Positions 47,180-60,318 are shown, numbered from the stretch's first letter. The stretch: DNA of 64,000 nt from CAWHNT01 sp963830775 (GCA_963830775.1 CAWHNT010000024.1:310001-374000); one strand, 5' to 3'. Notes: generated from the sequence alone by a model not told the origin. Translations and numbers: made by a program.

Positions 47180-48358
47180 ATGAGCGGGCGGACGTCGCGT
47201 CGCGGGCTGGTCCCGCCTTTCATCGTCATGGAGGTGCTCAAGGCCGCGAACGAGCGCGCGGCGCAAGGGGCGGATGTCCTCCACCTCGAGGTGGGCGAGC
47301 CCGGCAGCGGTGCTCCGCCTCTGGCGCTGGCCGCCGCCGAGGCGGCGCTGCGCGGGGCCCGGCTCGGCTATACCGAGGCCCTGGGCCTGCCGGCCCTGCG
47401 GCGCCGCATCGCCCGCCACTATGGCGAGTGGTACGGACAGGAGGTCGATCCCGCCCGGATCGCGGTCACGGCCGGCGCGTCGGGCGCCTTCATCCTGGGC
47501 TTCCTCGCTGCCTTCGATGCCGGCGACCGGGTTGCCGTGCCGGTGCCGGGCTATCCGGCCTACCGCAACATCCTGCGGGCGCTCGACGTCGAGGTGGTGC
47601 CAGTGCCGGTCGACGCCGCGACCCGGTTCCAGCCCACGGCCCGGCAGCTCGCGGCCATCGACGGGCCGCTGCACGGCCTCGTGCTGGCGAGCCCCGCCAA
47701 CCCGACCGGCACCATGCTCCGCGAGCAGGATCTTGCGGCCCTGGCCACCTTCTGCCGCGAGCGGTCCATCCGCCTCGTCATGGACGAGATCTACCACGGC
47801 ATCACCTACGAGGACCGGCCCGGGACGGCGCTCGCCACGGCACCGGAAGCGATCCTGGTCAACAGCTTCTCCAAGTATTTCTGCATGACCGGCTGGCGCC
47901 TGGGCTGGCTCGTGCTGCCGCCGGAGCTCGTCCAGCCGGTCGAGCGCCTGGCCCAGAACCTCTTCATCTCGCCCTCGACCATCGCCCAGCACGCCGCTCT
48001 CGGGGCCTTCGACGACCAAGCCCTGCTCGACCGCCGCATCGCCACCTACCGGCGGAACCGCGACATGCTGGTCGCGACACTCACCCGTGCCGGCCTGCCT
48101 CACATGGCGCCGCCGGACGGCGCCTTCTACCTCTATGTCGATGTCGGGGCGATCACGCCCAATTCGGTCTCCCTCTGCCGCGAGCTCCTGGAGGCCACGG
48201 GCGTGGCCGTGACCCCCGGCCTCGACTTCGATGAGAACCACGGCCACCGCTTCATCCGCCTCTCCTTCGCCGGCGATCCGGCAGCCGTGGACGAAGCGGC
48301 CGGCCGGCTGGAGCGGTATCTGGCCGAGCGGCGCGGCGCAGGCGCCCATCAAGGCTAA
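47180..48358 (+). CDS. class I/II aminotransferase
   Basis: 392-residue fold-type I PLP enzyme. Substrate region LEVGEPGSGAPP, Asn of ASPANPTGTML near residue 175, Asp/Tyr MDEIYHGITYED near 200, the Schiff-base Lys in VNSFSKYFCMTGWRLGW near 233 and Arg in RFIRLSFAG near 363. It groups with aspartate-type aminotransferases; exact amino acid not decidable. Divergent from the M48 gene. Its end overlaps the broken nuclease gene by 4 bases. Confidence 0.9.
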   Translation: MSGRTSRRGLVPPFIVMEVLKAANERAAQGADVLHLEVGEPGSGAPPLALAAAEAALRGARLGYTEALGLPALRRRIARHYGEWYGQEVDPARIAVTAGASGAFILGFLAAFDAGDRVAVPVPGYPAYRNILRALDVEVVPVPVDAATRFQPTARQLAAIDGPLHGLVLASPANPTGTMLREQDLAALATFCRERSIRLVMDEIYHGITYEDRPGTALATAPEAILVNSFSKYFCMTGWRLGWLVLPPELVQPVERLAQNLFISPSTIAQHAALGAFDDQALLDRRIATYRRNRDMLVATLTRAGLPHMAPPDGAFYLYVDVGAITPNSVSLCRELLEATGVAVTPGLDFDENHGHRFIRLSFAGDPAAVDEAAGRLERYLAERRGAGAHQG

Positions 48359-48753
48359 AGCCGCGTGCGAACCGCAGTCACGATCCGGTCTGCAATTCGG
48401 CGCAGCCAATCAAGCTGGCCGTTATCGGTCATGGTGTCGCCGCTCAGAGTTGTTGTCTTGGCGGTCAAGATGGTCTTTCCCCGCACACGGACGAAAGCGA
48501 TAGGCCACTTGATCTCGGCACTTAACGCCGAAGCTTCGAGCTCAAATCGCGCAAGCACTTCCTCCGCGGCGGTGCCTCTGAAGGAAACGAATGCACCCAC
48601 CTCACTGCCGGTCCGATAGAGCGTCAGCGCACACGGCTCTGGCAGCGCCACTTTGACCCAGTTGTTTCCGCCGTGCCTTAGGGACGGCTGATCGGGATGG
48701 GCAAAGCGGATCGATCCGATCAAACGGTCCCAAAAGGCCCGATTGGTGGCTAG

Positions 48754-49766
48754 GTGTGCGGTCCCGGAGTGTGATGGTGCATATCCGTCCCTGACCCGCC
48801 AGGAGGAGGATGCGCTATGGCAGGCCTGCTGCACGGCTGCGCCCGCACGACGCCGTGCGTTCGAGCCGAGCTCCAAGCGTCGCAAGCGAGCACCCGTGTC
48901 CTTGCCGCCCGCTACGGGCTGAACCCCAAGACAGTCGCCAAGTGGCGTGCGCGGAGCGACACCGCCGATGCGCCCATGGGGCCGCATCGGCCACGCAGCA
49001 CCGTCCTGACCGAGGCCGAGGAGGCGGTCGTGGTCGAGTTCCGCAGGCGCACCCTCCTGCCGCTCGATGACGTCCTCGGCTGCTTGCGGGAGAGCATCCC
49101 CAGGCTCACCCGCAGCGCCCTGCACCGCTGCCTGGAACGGCACGGCATCTCCCGCCTGCCCAGAGACGAGGAGGCTTCCTCCAAGCGCAAGCGCTTCGCC
49201 GAGACCAGGATCGGCTACGTCCACATCGACAGCTGCGAGCTGCGCTCCGCCGAAGGCAAGGTCCACATGTTCCTCGCCATCGATCGCGTCTCCAAGTTCG
49301 CCTACGTCGAGCTGCACGCGACGGCTGAGATGGCCACGGGCGCCGCCTTCATGCGCAGGGTGGTGGCCGCCTTCCCCTACCGCATCCATACTGTGCTGAC
49401 CGACAACGGCGTCGCCTTCACCCGTTGCGCTGCCAGCAAGTGGGACCGGATGGTCCATCCCTTCGACCGCGTCTGCGATGAGCACGGCATCAAGCACAAG
49501 CTCACCAAGCCCTACCATCCCTGGACCAACGGACAGGCCGAGCGGATGAACCGGACGGTGAAGGAGGCCACCGTCAAGACGTTCCATTACGAGACCTTGG
49601 AGAGCCTCAAGGCCCACCTGCAAGCCTTCCTGGCAGCCTACAACTTCGCCAAGCACCTCAAGGCGCTACGATGGCGGACACCTTTCCAGGCCGTCTGCGA
49701 CGCCTGGAAGAACGATCCCTCCTCGTTCAAGATCAACCCGCACCACCTCATCCCGGGACCTAACAC
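48754..49766 (+). mobile_element. IS481-family insertion sequence
   Basis: 1013-bp element flanked by CTAG (48750-48753 and 49767-49770), the target known for IS481. Terminal inverted repeats agree at 21 of 27 positions: GTGTGCGGTCCCGG at the left, reversed GTGTTAGGTCCCGG at the right, both continuing to TGGTGC. It carries one intact transposase and looks potentially active. Confidence 0.85.
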
Positions 49767-49770
49767 CTAG
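48817..49770 (+). CDS. IS481-family transposase
   Basis: 317-residue DDE (rve-type) transposase. N-terminal HTH (ASTRVLAARYGLNPKTVAKW), first Asp in YVHIDSCELRSAEG, second in VLTDNGVAFT, Glu in PYHPWTNGQAERMNRTVKE. An RBS (AGGAGGAGG) precedes the ATG. The stop codon TAG is the last three bases of the CTAG target duplication, so the element borrows its stop from the target site. Frame intact. Confidence 0.92.
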   Translation: MAGLLHGCARTTPCVRAELQASQASTRVLAARYGLNPKTVAKWRARSDTADAPMGPHRPRSTVLTEAEEAVVVEFRRRTLLPLDDVLGCLRESIPRLTRSALHRCLERHGISRLPRDEEASSKRKRFAETRIGYVHIDSCELRSAEGKVHMFLAIDRVSKFAYVELHATAEMATGAAFMRRVVAAFPYRIHTVLTDNGVAFTRCAASKWDRMVHPFDRVCDEHGIKHKLTKPYHPWTNGQAERMNRTVKEATVKTFHYETLESLKAHLQAFLAAYNFAKHLKALRWRTPFQAVCDAWKNDPSSFKINPHHLIPGPNT

Positions 49771-51197
49771 CACTACCTGGGCACTTTACTGGGTAGCGCC
49801 AGTCTGAGGTGGGCGCCGCAATGGGGGCAGCAGGCCAGGACCCGCCAGAGCCGCTCCACCAGCATGCGCCGAACCGCCGGCAGGGTGGGTTGCGGCGGTG
49901 GACCGGCCAGGGCTGGGCCGCTTTTTTCCCCGCCTGCCGGCTTGCTCAAGCCGCAGGTGCTGCAGGAAGGCGAAGGCGATCATCGTCATCAGTGCATGGC
50001 GGTGCAGCCCGATCCAGGAGCGGCCCTCGAAGTGGTCGAGGCCGAGCTCCTCCTTCAGCTGCTGGTGCGCTTGCTCGCAGACCCAGCGGGCCTTGATCGT
50101 CGCCGCCAACTCGTCGAGCGGGGTGTCGGCCGGCAGGTTGGACAGGTAGTACTTCTGCTCGCCCGAGCTGCGCCGTTCGCCCACCAGCCAGACCTCGTCC
50201 CCGGGCAGGTGCCAGCCGTTGCGCAGCTGTGCGCCCTCTGCCGGGCGCACCCGCACGGCGGCGAACTCCGCCGCGAGTGGTCCCTTGGTCCCCTGGCGCC
50301 AGCTGATCCGGTGCCACTCGGCGCGCGCCAGCACGGCTTCGGCCGCCGCCGGGGCTTCGCTCGGCACGGGATGCCGGCGTGGCCGCCCGGTGGGGGCGGT
50401 CGGCCAGTGCAGCTCGACCGTGGGCGCGTAGACGTTCTGGGTCTTCAGGACGCCCACCGCCCAGGCGAGGCCGCGCGCGCTCAGGCCCTGGCGGAAGGCC
50501 GCCCCCATACCGTACCCAGCGTCGGCCAAGGCACGACCGAAGCGCACGCCGGCGGCGGCGACCCGGTCGATCTCCGCCAGGGCGATCTCGGTCTTGGCCA
50601 GGGCGCGGCGGTGTTCTTCCGGCACGCCCGCGTCGGCGCAGCGATCCGGGTCGCTGGCCCACTCGTCCGGCAGGAACAACCTGAGCCCGAGCGGCACCGG
50701 CACCTCGTCCTGGGCCAGGGTGAGCGAGACCAGGACTTGGCAGTTCGCCTGTTTGCCCAGGGCCCCGCAGTACTGGCGGGCGACGCCGACCGAGCGCTTG
50801 CCCTTCTTGGGCAAGGCGGTGTCGTCGATCACCAGCACGGCGCTCGGGCCGCCGACAAGGGCGTCCGCCTTCCCGGCCAGGACCGCTCGCAAGGGCGCAT
50901 CATCCCAGGCCGGGCTGGCGATGAAGTGCTGCAGCTGGTCATGCCCGCCCAGCCCAAGGCGGGCCGCGAGCGGCTGCAGGCTCTTGCGGCCGTCCGGACC
51001 GAGCAGGCCGTGCAGGTACAAGGGCGCCCAGCGCCGCCGCGTCTTGCGGCCGATCACCTCCAAGAACGGCGCCAGCCAAGTGTCCAGGGCCGCCTCGATC
51101 TCGGATGATCCGGGTTCCACCACGCCACACCTCTTGGGCCGTTGCGACCCGCGAGGAGATGGTGCCGCTCATCACCCCTTAAAATGCCCAGGTAGTG
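49771..51197 (-). mobile_element. IS701-family insertion sequence (copy 2)
   Basis: 1427-bp element flanked by CTAG (49767-49770 and 51198-51201). Terminal repeats CACTACCTGGGCACTTTA and, reversed at the other end, CACTACCTGGGCATTTTA match 17 of 18. It abuts the IS481 element, sharing the CTAG between them. A different member from copy 1: the ends and transposase differ clearly. Confidence 0.87.
49773..51123 (-). CDS. IS701-family transposase (one frameshift near the C terminus)
   Basis: DDE enzyme: IDDTALPKKGKRSVGVARQY with QYCGALGKQANCQV, second Asp in ALADAGYGMGAAFRQG, Glu in LDHFEGRSW. A run of six A at 49922-49927 breaks the frame after AGRRGK; with five A the protein continues as SGPALAGPPPQPTLPAVRRM and ends in LPSKVPR, 449 residues. 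It starts with GTG at 51123. Confidence 0.85.
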
Positions 51198-51992
51198 CTA
51201 GTTTGGCCTTCGAACCCGGGTCTGCGATGGCTGCCGCATCGTCGTCCTCCTCTGTCGAGGTCTCGAGCATGAGCGGCCGTCCTTCAGCCCCGACAAGCAC
51301 CCGCTGCTCCACCACCGCCGTGCGGTAAGGCACGAACGGCAAAACCACGCAGGTGCCGGCTTCGTCGCGCCAGACTTGAAACTCCACTAGCGCGAAACGC
51401 GCCATGAGGCCGCCTGCCACCCCAAGAAAGCCCGCGATCGCGTGCATGTCGGAGCGAATACCATCGCCCGCGACGATCAAATCAAAGTCGCCACGGGCCA
51501 GGCATCCGGAGACCGTGTCAACGAACCGGGACTCATCAAGGTTTGGGGTTCGGTGCCGGACGAGGTCAAAGAGCGGATTCGCCGCCGCGGAGCTGAGCTT
51601 GGTTCTCAGACGCGCCGTCAAGTCCGCGTAGGTCCAGGCGCTTAACAACGCCGCATACTCGAGGAGCTGACCCACAACCTCACGACGGGCCTGTGGATTA
51701 CGCCAGAGCTTGCACTCAACCAGCACCGGTCGACCTGCGCCGGTCACGCCCAGCACGTCGAGGTAGACCGTGCTCCCACCCCTCGGCATCGGCAGCTCGC
51801 GACACACCGAGATCATTGGCCCTGAGCCTGGGTCAACGATGTCGAGCGGCAGGAGCTCAGGGTGCTCAAAGAGCAGGCCCTGCAGCCAGCCCTCGTCATA
51901 GCCCGGCGCGCTCGCCAGCCGTGCATTCACCAGGGGAACGGCCGCGGAGAGGTCGCCCCCCTGGATCAAAAGTGCCTGGGTCACGATCAGAT

Positions 51993-54818
<2,826 letters not shown>

Positions 54819-55227
54819 AGAGAAAAGGCTCCGGAGGCCGGACCGGGCAGCGCGTGTCCGCGGAGCCACACCGGCGCACTGTCGTTGGGAGCCCGCGCCT
54901 GGCACTGCGGAGCAACGCTGTCGCGTCGCAGCCCACGCCGGCACGGGCTAATCTGGTCCAAAGCCGCACGTACCGGGCTTCGCGCGCGATCACAGCGCTT
55001 GCTGCTGATCGTGCACGGCGTCCGGAGGGCGGCCGAAACCGTTCGGCTGAGATCGTTGCACGGCGCAGGGCGGCCTGGGATGATGCTTCCCGCAGCCACT
55101 TGCTCTTCTCGCCGTAACCTGATCATCGGCGCGTAACTATAGAGTGTGTGCCTGGTCGCCACAATCGCTTAATCTCCAGCCGGTGCATGGGTTGGGCCGC
55201 CGGGCCGGACCGCCGGCACGAGCGCTG
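54819..55227. other. 409-base divergent regulatory region between rne and amiC
   Basis: No gene is supported, although several frames stay open because of high GC. It must hold both promoters and, on the rne side, probably a long 5' leader of the kind RNase E uses for autoregulation. An imperfect direct repeat (GATCGTGCACGGCG at 55007 and GATCGTTGCACGGCG at 55051, each followed by GGGCGGCC) is the only visible structure. No promoter matches are strong enough to call. Confidence 0.5.
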
Positions 55228-56676
55228 ATGGAGGTCCCGGTGCGGCTCGGCCTTGCCGTCCTTCTCCTCTTCCTCCTGCTGGCCCCGCCGGAGCCGGCGG
55301 AGGCTGCCGGCGTGCCGCAGGCGAGCGCCATCCGCTTCGCGGCCTCGGGCCAGCGCACGCGTGCCACGGTCGAGCTGGACCGCCCGGTCTCGTTCCGCAC
55401 CTTCACCGTCGGCAACCCGCAGCGCCTGATCGTCGACCTGCCCGAGATCGACTGGAAGGTGCGCAGCGACACCGGGAGGCGACCCGGCGGGCTCGTGGTG
55501 GCCCAGCGGCACGGCCTGTTCTCGCCCGGCCGCTCGCGCCTCGTGCTCGACCTGGCGGCCCCCTTCAAGGTCGTGGCGCAGGCCCTCCTGCCGCCGGCAC
55601 CGGGGACCCGCGTCTACCGGCTGGTGATCGACCTCGAGCCGCTGTTCCCGATTGTGCCCGACACGGCCGCCCGCATGGCCGCCGCCCCGCCGGGACCGCC
55701 GCCGGCCGTGCCGATGCGGCGGCCGCGCGACGTGCCGGCGGCCCCGGTCGAGGAGCCCGTGGCGGCCCTGGTCGCGGCCGAGCCCGAGCCTGCGGCCCTG
55801 CCGCCGGTGGCCTCAAACTCGGTCAGGGTGGCGGCGGCCACGCCCTCGATCCCCGACCCGCCGGCGGCGAGCCCGCTGGTGCCCGACCTTGCACCGCGCA
55901 GCCCCAGCGAGATGGAGCCCGCGCCCACCACGGCGGACGCCGAAGTGGCGCTGGCCGTGCCGCCGCCGCCCACGGCACTGAGCCAGCCGGGATCCCTGCC
56001 GGTGATCGTCATCGACCCCGGCCATGGCGGCGTGGACCCGGGGGCGATCGGCGTGGGCGGCGTGCGTGAGAAGGTGATCGTGCTCGAGATGGCGCATGCC
56101 CTGCGCGACCTCCTGACCGGGAGCGGCCGCTATCGCGTCGTGCTGACCCGGGAGGACGACAGCTTCCTGCGCCTGCGCGAGCGCATCGCCCGCTCGCGCG
56201 AGTCGCAAGGCGATCTGTTCATCTCGCTGCACGCGGATTCGCTGCGGCTCGGCGCCCAGCGCGGCTCCGCCGTCTACACCCTCTCCGAGACGGCGTCGGA
56301 CGAGGAGGCGGGCCGGCTGGCCAGCAAGGAGAACAAGTCCGACATCCTGGCCGACACCGACCTCTCCCACCACGACCCGGTGGTGACCAGCATCCTGATC
56401 GACCTTGCCCAGCGCGAGACCAACAACCGCTCGATCGGCTTTGCCGACCTCCTGGCCGAGGAGCTGGCGGCGGTCACACCGCTCGTGCACCGGCACCAGC
56501 GCTTCGCCGGCTTCGCCGTGCTCAAGAGCCCGGACACACCCTCGGTGCTGCTCGAGCTCGGCTACCTTTCAAACCGGGACGACGCGCACAATCTCTCGCA
56601 ACCGGGGTACCGCGCCAAGCTCGCCGGTGCTGTATTGAAGGCGCTCGACCGGCAGTTCGGCTGGCCGGGCCAGTAG
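55228..56676 (+). CDS. N-acetylmuramoyl-L-alanine amidase (AMIN + Amidase_3)
   Basis: 482-residue periplasmic cell-wall hydrolase for septal peptidoglycan splitting. Signal peptide (LGLAVLLLFLLLAPPEPAEA), AMIN domain (about 30-150), a Pro/Ala/Glu linker, then Amidase_3 from residue about 255 with zinc ligands in VIDPGHGGVDPGAIG (His), LEMAHALRDLL (Glu), FISLHADSL (His) and catalytic Glu in SVLLELGYLSN. It is of the AmiC type. Start ATG 55228 begins the signal peptide. PBP1A follows after 43 bases. Confidence 0.93.
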   Translation: MEVPVRLGLAVLLLFLLLAPPEPAEAAGVPQASAIRFAASGQRTRATVELDRPVSFRTFTVGNPQRLIVDLPEIDWKVRSDTGRRPGGLVVAQRHGLFSPGRSRLVLDLAAPFKVVAQALLPPAPGTRVYRLVIDLEPLFPIVPDTAARMAAAPPGPPPAVPMRRPRDVPAAPVEEPVAALVAAEPEPAALPPVASNSVRVAAATPSIPDPPAASPLVPDLAPRSPSEMEPAPTTADAEVALAVPPPPTALSQPGSLPVIVIDPGHGGVDPGAIGVGGVREKVIVLEMAHALRDLLTGSGRYRVVLTREDDSFLRLRERIARSRESQGDLFISLHADSLRLGAQRGSAVYTLSETASDEEAGRLASKENKSDILADTDLSHHDPVVTSILIDLAQRETNNRSIGFADLLAEELAAVTPLVHRHQRFAGFAVLKSPDTPSVLLELGYLSNRDDAHNLSQPGYRAKLAGAVLKALDRQFGWPGQ

Positions 56677-56719
56677 AAGCCGCCTTTTCCTTCCCGGCCA
56701 ACAGGAGATCCAGCACGCG

Positions 56720-59161
56720 ATGCGCGCGCTTCGCCTCATGCTCAAGCTGGTGCTGGGTACCGTCGTCCTGGTGCTCGTGACCGGCGGGGTGGCCGCGTTC
56801 GTGCTGTTCCAGCGGCTCGACGCGGAGCTGCCGGACTATCGCCAGCTCGCCGCCTACAGCCCGCCGACGGTGACCCGCGTCCACGCCGCCGACGGCCGCC
56901 TGATCGCCGAATATGCCCGCGAGCGGCGGGTGTTCGTGCCGGTGAGCGCCATCCCCGACCGGGTGAAGAACGCCTTCATCGCCGCCGAGGACCAGAACTT
57001 CTACCACCACCCCGGCATCGACGTGCAGGGCATCGTCCGCGCGGCCCTGGCCAATCTCGAGCAGATGGGCACCGGCCGCCGTCCGGGCGGGGCCTCCACC
57101 ATCACCCAGCAGGTGGCCAAGAACTTCCTGCTGAGCAACGAGCTCTCGATCACGCGCAAGCTCAAGGAAGCGATCCTGGCCATGCGCATCGAGCGCGCGT
57201 TCACCAAGGACCAGATCCTGGAGCTCTATCTCAACGAGATTTTCCTGGGCTTCCGCTCCTACGGTGTGGCCGCCGCCTCCCTCAACTATTTCGACAAGTC
57301 GCTGGACGACCTGAGCATCGCCGAGGCCGCGTTCCTGGCCGGCCTGCCCAAGGCCCCCTCCTCCTACGATCCGCGCCGCAACGCCGAGGCCGCCCGCGAC
57401 CGGCGCAACTACGTGATCAGCCGGATGCGGGATGACGGCTATATCGGCGCTGCCGATGCCGAGGCGGCACGCGCGGAGCCGCTGACCGTCCGGACCGCAA
57501 CCGGCACCGACGTCGCCGACGCTCCCTTCTTCGTCGAGGAGGTCCGCCGCCAGCTGGTCGACCGGTTCGGCGAGGCCGGCTTCTACGAGGGCGGGCTCTC
57601 GGTGCGCACCACCGTCGACCCCGCCATGCAGGCGCTGGTCGACGAGGGCCTGCGGCACGGGCTCGCCGCCTACGACCGCCGCACCGGCTATCGCGGCCCC
57701 TGGGGCCGGCTGGAGGGGGCCGAGCTGAGCGGCGACTGGGCGGCGGCCCTCAAGGCCAAGGATGCCGGCTTCGAGCTCTGGCAGTGGAAGCGCGCGGTCG
57801 TCCTGGACGCGGGCCAGCGCAGCGTGCGGCTCGGCCTCGAGGACGGCAGCGAGGCGCCCCTGCCGGCCGACGAGCTGGCCTGGGCCCGCCGTCGTGGCAG
57901 CAACCTCGCCCGCGGCGACCTCGTCCTGATCGAGAGCACGGCCGACAAGGAGGGCCGGCCGCGGCTGACCTTGCGCCAGCGGCCCGAGGTCGAAGGTGCG
58001 GCCGTGGCCATGGACCCGCATACCGGGCAGGTCCGCGCCATCGCCGGCGGCTTCAGCTTCCGCCAGAGCAAGTTCAACCGCGCCACCCAGGCCAAGCGCC
58101 AGCCGGGCTCCGCCTTCAAGCCCTTCGTCTATCTGGCGGCGCTGGAGGAGGGCTACACGCCGGCCAGCGTCGTGCTCGACGCCCCGATCGCCATCGACCA
58201 GGGCCCGGGCCTGCCGCTCTGGCAGCCGGAGAACTTCAGCGAGCGCTTCTACGGCCCCAGCACGCTCCGCCTCGGCCTGGAGAAGTCGCGCAACGTGATG
58301 ACGGTGCGCCTCGCCCAGGCGATCGGCATGGAGCGGGTGCAGGACACGGCCCGCCGCTTCGGCATCGCGGAGGGGCTGGGCATCAACCTCGCCTCCTCGC
58401 TGGGCTCGAACGAGGTCACCGTGCTCAGCCTCACCACGGCCTACGCCATGCTGGTCAATGGCGGGAAGAAGGTGACCCCGGCCCTGGTCGAGCGCATCCA
58501 GGACCGCCGCGGCCGCACCATCCTCCGCCGCGACGAGCGGCCCTGCAGCGGCTGCCAGACGGTGGCCTTCGACGGCTCGCCGCCACCTGCCGTTCCCGAC
58601 GACCGGGAGCAGGTCGAGGACCCGCGCCACGCCTACCAGATGGTGCTGATGCTGGAGGGCGTGGTCGAGCGCGGCACGGCCGAGGCCGCCAAGGTGCTGG
58701 GCCGGCCGCTCGCCGGCAAGACCGGCACCACCAACGACGCCAAGGACGCCTGGTTCGTCGGCTTCTCGCCCGACCTCGTCCTGGGCGTCTGGCTGGGCTT
58801 CGATCAGCCCAAGAGCATGGGCGACCGGCAGACCGGCGCCTCCCTGGCGCTGCCGCCCTGGATCGAGATCATGCGGGGTGCCCTCAAGGAGGAGCCGATC
58901 ATCCCCTTCCGCACCCCGCCCGGGGTCAACCTGGTGCGGATCGACGCCGAGACCGGCCAGCTCCCCGGCCCCGACACGCGGACGGTGATCGCCGAGGCCT
59001 TCCTGCCCGGCACCGAGCCCTTCCGCCGCGACGAGCAGCCCGAGGGTGAGACCACGGGCTACGGCACGGGCCTCATCTCGCCTGCGCCGTCCGGCCCCTT
59101 CACGGCACCGACCGCACCCCCCGCCCCGCCGCCCCCCGAGGCCGGCGGCGGCATCTACTGA
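56720..59161 (+). CDS. penicillin-binding protein 1A (bifunctional)
   Basis: 813-residue class A PBP. One N-terminal membrane helix (LVLGTVVLVLVTGGVAAFVL); glycosyltransferase domain with catalytic Glu in AAEDQNFYHHPGID near residue 92 and GGASTITQQVAKNF; an OB-like insert; transpeptidase with Ser-X-X-Lys in GSAFKPF near residue 464, SRN in EKSRNVMTV, and KTGTTNDAKD near 672. It polymerises and cross-links peptidoglycan. The Pro-rich tail is common. Confidence 0.94.
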   Translation: MRALRLMLKLVLGTVVLVLVTGGVAAFVLFQRLDAELPDYRQLAAYSPPTVTRVHAADGRLIAEYARERRVFVPVSAIPDRVKNAFIAAEDQNFYHHPGIDVQGIVRAALANLEQMGTGRRPGGASTITQQVAKNFLLSNELSITRKLKEAILAMRIERAFTKDQILELYLNEIFLGFRSYGVAAASLNYFDKSLDDLSIAEAAFLAGLPKAPSSYDPRRNAEAARDRRNYVISRMRDDGYIGAADAEAARAEPLTVRTATGTDVADAPFFVEEVRRQLVDRFGEAGFYEGGLSVRTTVDPAMQALVDEGLRHGLAAYDRRTGYRGPWGRLEGAELSGDWAAALKAKDAGFELWQWKRAVVLDAGQRSVRLGLEDGSEAPLPADELAWARRRGSNLARGDLVLIESTADKEGRPRLTLRQRPEVEGAAVAMDPHTGQVRAIAGGFSFRQSKFNRATQAKRQPGSAFKPFVYLAALEEGYTPASVVLDAPIAIDQGPGLPLWQPENFSERFYGPSTLRLGLEKSRNVMTVRLAQAIGMERVQDTARRFGIAEGLGINLASSLGSNEVTVLSLTTAYAMLVNGGKKVTPALVERIQDRRGRTILRRDERPCSGCQTVAFDGSPPPAVPDDREQVEDPRHAYQMVLMLEGVVERGTAEAAKVLGRPLAGKTGTTNDAKDAWFVGFSPDLVLGVWLGFDQPKSMGDRQTGASLALPPWIEIMRGALKEEPIIPFRTPPGVNLVRIDAETGQLPGPDTRTVIAEAFLPGTEPFRRDEQPEGETTGYGTGLISPAPSGPFTAPTAPPAPPPPEAGGGIY

Positions 59162-59194
59162 GCCCCTCCCAAAGCCCGCGACGGAACACGGACC

Positions 59195-60312
59195 ATGCGC
59201 GCCGAAATCACCAACACCGCCCAGTCGATCAAGGCCGGCCTCGAGCTCCTGCGGAGGCATCTTTGACTGGGATAACGCCCTCCTCCGCCTGGATGAGCTG
59301 AACGCGCTCTCCGAGGACCCGAAGCTCTGGGACGATGCCGAACGCGCCCAGGCGATCATGCGCGAGCGCAACACGCTGGCGGCCGCCGTCGACCGCCAGC
59401 GCCAGCAGGAAGCCAGCCTCGAGGATGCGCTGGGCCTGGCCGAGCTCGCCGAGGAGGAGGGCGACGAGGCCACGCTCGACTCCATCCAGGCCGACCTCAC
59501 GCGTCTGAGCGAGACCGTGGACCGTCTCCAGCTCGAGAGCATGCTCTCAGGCGAGGCCGACGCCAACGATTCCTTCCTCGAGGTCAATGCCGGGGCGGGC
59601 GGCACCGAGTCCCAGGACTGGGCCGAGATGCTGCTCCGCATGTACCTGCGCTGGGCCGAGCAGCACGGCTACAAGGTGGAGTGGGTCGAGGAGACCGGCG
59701 GCGAGGAGGCCGGGATCAAGTCGGCCACGATCAAGGTCGTCGGCCTCAACGCCTATGGCTGGCTCAAGACCGAATCCGGCGTGCACCGCCTGGTGCGCAT
59801 CTCGCCCTTCGACAGCCAGTCGCGGCGGCACACCAGCTTCGCCAGCGTCTGGGTGTTCCCCGTGGTCGACGACCGGATCGAGATCGACATCAACGAGCGC
59901 GACCTGAAGATCGACACCTACCGTGCCTCGGGTGCCGGCGGCCAGCACGTCAACCGCACCAACTCCGCCGTCCGCATCACCCACCTGCCCTCCGGCATCG
60001 TCGTCGCCTGCCAGACCGACCGCTCGCAGCACCGCAACCGCGCCCAGGCCATGGATATGCTGCGCGCCCGGCTCTACGAGCAGGAGCTGCAACGGCGTCG
60101 CGTGGCGCAGGAGGCGACCGAGGCGGCGAAGACCGACATCGGCTGGGGCCACCAGAATCCGCTCCTACGTCCTCCACCCCTACAAGATGGTGAAGGACCT
60201 GCGCACCGGGACCGAGAGCGGCAACCCGCAAGCGGTGCTGGACGGCGACCTCGACCGGTTCCTGGAGGCCTCGCTGGCCCAGGGCGCCGGCAGCAAGCGG
60301 GTGGAGGCCTAG
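59195..60312 (+). CDS. prfB: peptide chain release factor 2 (programmed +1 frameshift, plus one extra break)
   Basis: Recognises UGA/UAA stops and triggers peptide release. The first frame reads MRAEITNTAQSIKAGLELLR and ends at CTT TGA C; after a +1 shift it continues DWDNALLRLDELN. The anticodon-like SPF is in ISPFDSQSRR and the catalytic GGQ in ASGAGGQHVNRT. A second, non-programmed break near 60155 (GWGHQ-IRSYVLHPYKMVKD) fits one extra A. Allowing both gives 372 codons. Lies 33 bases after PBP1A. Confidence 0.93.
59253..59267 (+). promoter_or_regulatory. programmed +1 frameshift site of prfB
   Basis: An internal Shine-Dalgarno GGAGG (59253-59257) is followed three bases later by CTT TGA C (59261-59267), the same spacing and slippery codon as in other prfB genes. 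When RF2 is scarce, the ribosome pauses at UGA and slips +1, giving autoregulation. Confidence 0.92.
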
Positions 60313-60318
60313 GATGCC

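Noticed and set aside
49920..49930. A-AAA-AAG heptamer in the IS701 copy 2 transposase as a programmed -1 frameshift site
   Set aside because: The conserved C-terminal sequence lies in the +1 frame, not -1; a single surplus A explains it and fits the indel pattern of the whole window.
54940..54970. TTGGAC on the minus strand as a -35 box for rne
   Set aside because: No acceptable -10 at the proper distance; chance match in a 409-base gap.
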